Assembly (NCBI GenBank): GCA_027295365.1
Contig: JAPULD010000050.1
Span: 1 to 8,937, forward strand
Reading direction: 5' to 3'
From: Planctomycetota bacterium
GTDB taxonomy: Bacteria; Planctomycetota; Phycisphaerae; Phycisphaerales; SM1A02
DNA: 8,937 bases
Positions 7,480 to 8,937 of this stretch are shown here, piece by piece. Numbering within the stretch: position 1 is the first letter of the stretch; each line of letters begins with the position of its first letter. Made by a program: the position numbers and the translations under genes. The notes under the pieces were generated by a model, which worked only from the letters and a program-made list of their open reading frames with translations, was not told the DNA's origin and made no database searches.

Positions 7480-8937
7480 CTTGGTTGACGCCCACGGCTG
7501 GCTTGATACTCGCGGGTATTCTCATTCCCCCATTGATCCTGCTGTATTTCCTGAAGCTGCGTCGCCGCTCCCACGCGATCGCCAGCACGCTGCTCTGGAA
7601 GAAGTCGATCGAGGATCTCCAGGCCAACGCGCCGTTTCAGAAGTTGCGCAAGAGCCTGCTTCTGTTCCTGCAATTGCTGATCTTGATTCTGCTGGCCCTG
7701 GCCCTCATGCAGCCTCAGATTCAAGGTGGGGTCAAGGATCGAAAGAAGACCGTCATTCTCATCGACAATTCCGCTTCGATGACGGCCACCGATGTCGAAG
7801 GCGATGAAACCCGACTCGAACAAGCCAAACGTCTCGCCAAGGAACGCATCGAGACGCTGTACGGGGGTGGCCTCTTCGCGTCCACCTCCGGCGAGACAAT
7901 GATCATCGGTTTCTCCGATCGGGCGGAGATCCTCTCCCGGTTCACCAACTCCAAACCTCAATTGCTGAGCGCGATCGACCGAATAAAGCCCACGCATGGC
8001 AAGACGAATCTGGCCGAGGCCTTCAAGCTTGCCCGGGCCTATACCACCAACGTCAATCCAGATCAGGAAGGCCGGCCCACCAATGCGCCCGCCACGATCG
8101 AACTTTTCAGCGACGGGCGTATTCATGACCGTGATGAGCAAGTGCTTCGAGGTGAAGTCCTCATATTCAACCGCATCGGCAGAGCCGACGCCGACAATGT
8201 TGCGATTACGAGCATCTCCGTGGATCGACCTTTCGATCGCCCCATGACGGTGGAGGTTTTCACGGCTTTGGAGAACATGAATCCGGTTCCCGTCACGTGC
8301 GATGTCCAGCTTTCCGTGAACGATGTCACCCGGGGCATTCAGGCGATCGATCTCCCCGCCGCGGAAGTCCACCCCGGGTCGGGGGCTCTCATCCCGGGTC
8401 GCAACACCGTCGTGTTCACGCCCTTCGAGCAGCCTCGGGGTGCGGTCATCGAGGTGGCGATTCTGCGCGAAGATGATCTGGCCGCGGACAATGTCGCCCA
8501 ACTCGTCGTGCCGCCTCCAAAGCAGCTCAAGGTCGCCCTGGTTGCCTCGGGTCGTTCATTGATCAGGCCGGTCCTAGAAGGCATGTCACTCGAAGCGCTC
8601 GACTTGATGAGCCCGACGAGATTTGAACGTTTTGCCCAGGAGGGAGGGCTCGATCCCTACGACGTGATTGTGTTCGACGATTACGCACCTCCCGTCCTGC
8701 CCGAGGGACGTTACCTGATCTTTGGCGAGACCCCTGACATCGATGGCTTCAATCGATATGGCGACGGTACTGATCAGGTCGTGTTGGATTCGAAAGACCA
8801 ACATCCGGCACTTCGTTACGTGACCTTGGATTACCTGTTCATCTCCAAGCTCAATCTGCTCCAGCCTGATGATGACATCGATGTGCTGGCCCAGGGATTG
8901 CGGAACGCACCGCTGATCGTCTCGGTCTCACGCGGTC
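7476..8937 (+). CDS. BatA-like VWA membrane protein (3' partial)
   Basis: The gene starts with GTG at 7476 in a GTGA overlap with the DUF58 stop and stays open for 487 codons to the right edge. The first helix (about 8-27), a strongly basic loop with the LRRRSHAIASTLLW motif, and the second helix (60-79) match the BatA N-terminal domain of aerotolerance-type proteins. A VWA domain follows with an intact metal site: DNSAS (97-101), GKTN (T177) and FSDG (211-214). After an Ig-like region (about 240-345) comes a Rossmann/GATase-like fold starting at LKVALVASG (351-359). The plan repeats that of the gene at 2429, so the two are probably distant paralogues. The VWA and later domains should face the periplasm. 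The C-terminus and any last membrane helix lie outside the window. No ATG fits the start; the next in-frame Met is inside the second helix. Confidence 0.9.
   Translation, partial: MTWLTPTAGLILAGILIPPLILLYFLKLRRRSHAIASTLLWKKSIEDLQANAPFQKLRKSLLLFLQLLILILLALALMQPQIQGGVKDRKKTVILIDNSASMTATDVEGDETRLEQAKRLAKERIETLYGGGLFASTSGETMIIGFSDRAEILSRFTNSKPQLLSAIDRIKPTHGKTNLAEAFKLARAYTTNVNPDQEGRPTNAPATIELFSDGRIHDRDEQVLRGEVLIFNRIGRADADNVAITSISVDRPFDRPMTVEVFTALENMNPVPVTCDVQLSVNDVTRGIQAIDLPAAEVHPGSGALIPGRNTVVFTPFEQPRGAVIEVAILREDDLAADNVAQLVVPPPKQLKVALVASGRSLIRPVLEGMSLEALDLMSPTRFERFAQEGGLDPYDVIVFDDYAPPVLPEGRYLIFGETPDIDGFNRYGDGTDQVVLDSKDQHPALRYVTLDYLFISKLNLLQPDDDIDVLAQGLRNAPLIVSVSRG

Overview
The window is a dense, single-strand run of genes from a GC-rich bacterium. 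All genes lie on the + strand and are separated by 29 bases at most or overlap by 4 to 8 bases. The combination of a MoxR AAA+ ATPase, a DUF58 protein and two large membrane-anchored von Willebrand factor A (VWA) proteins, one with a class I glutamine-amidotransferase-like (GATase-like) fold and the 'HSCE' second VWA module, is typical of Planctomycetota. That assignment is by gene content and family memory and could not be checked by search. No RNA genes, CRISPR arrays, insertion sequences or attachment sites were seen.

Layout. Bases 1-2382 are the 3' part of an unusual gene. An ABC-transporter permease of the two-domain iron/thiamine type runs without a stop codon into an NHL-repeat six-bladed propeller that begins with what looks like a lipoprotein signal peptide. 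A 17-codon ORF (2379-2432) is coupled by ATGA overlaps to the genes on both sides. Next comes a gene for a protein of about 1014 residues with two VWA domains and a GATase-like domain (2429-5472). It is broken into two frames at a run of eight G at 3835-3842. Then follow a MoxR ATPase (5465-6520), a DUF58 protein (6550-7479), and a BatA-like VWA membrane protein (7476-8937) that runs off the right edge.

How they may work together. MoxR ATPases are known to pair with VWA proteins, and DUF58 genes are commonly next to them. The likely picture is a cytoplasmic AAA+ ring and a soluble DUF58 partner acting on two inner-membrane VWA proteins whose main domains face the periplasm. The new element is the permease-NHL gene at the head of the same apparent transcription unit, which suggests a link between solute import and the MoxR/VWA machine. 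That link is inferred from gene order only. The promoter must lie left of the window, since no gap inside it is long enough to look like a regulatory region.
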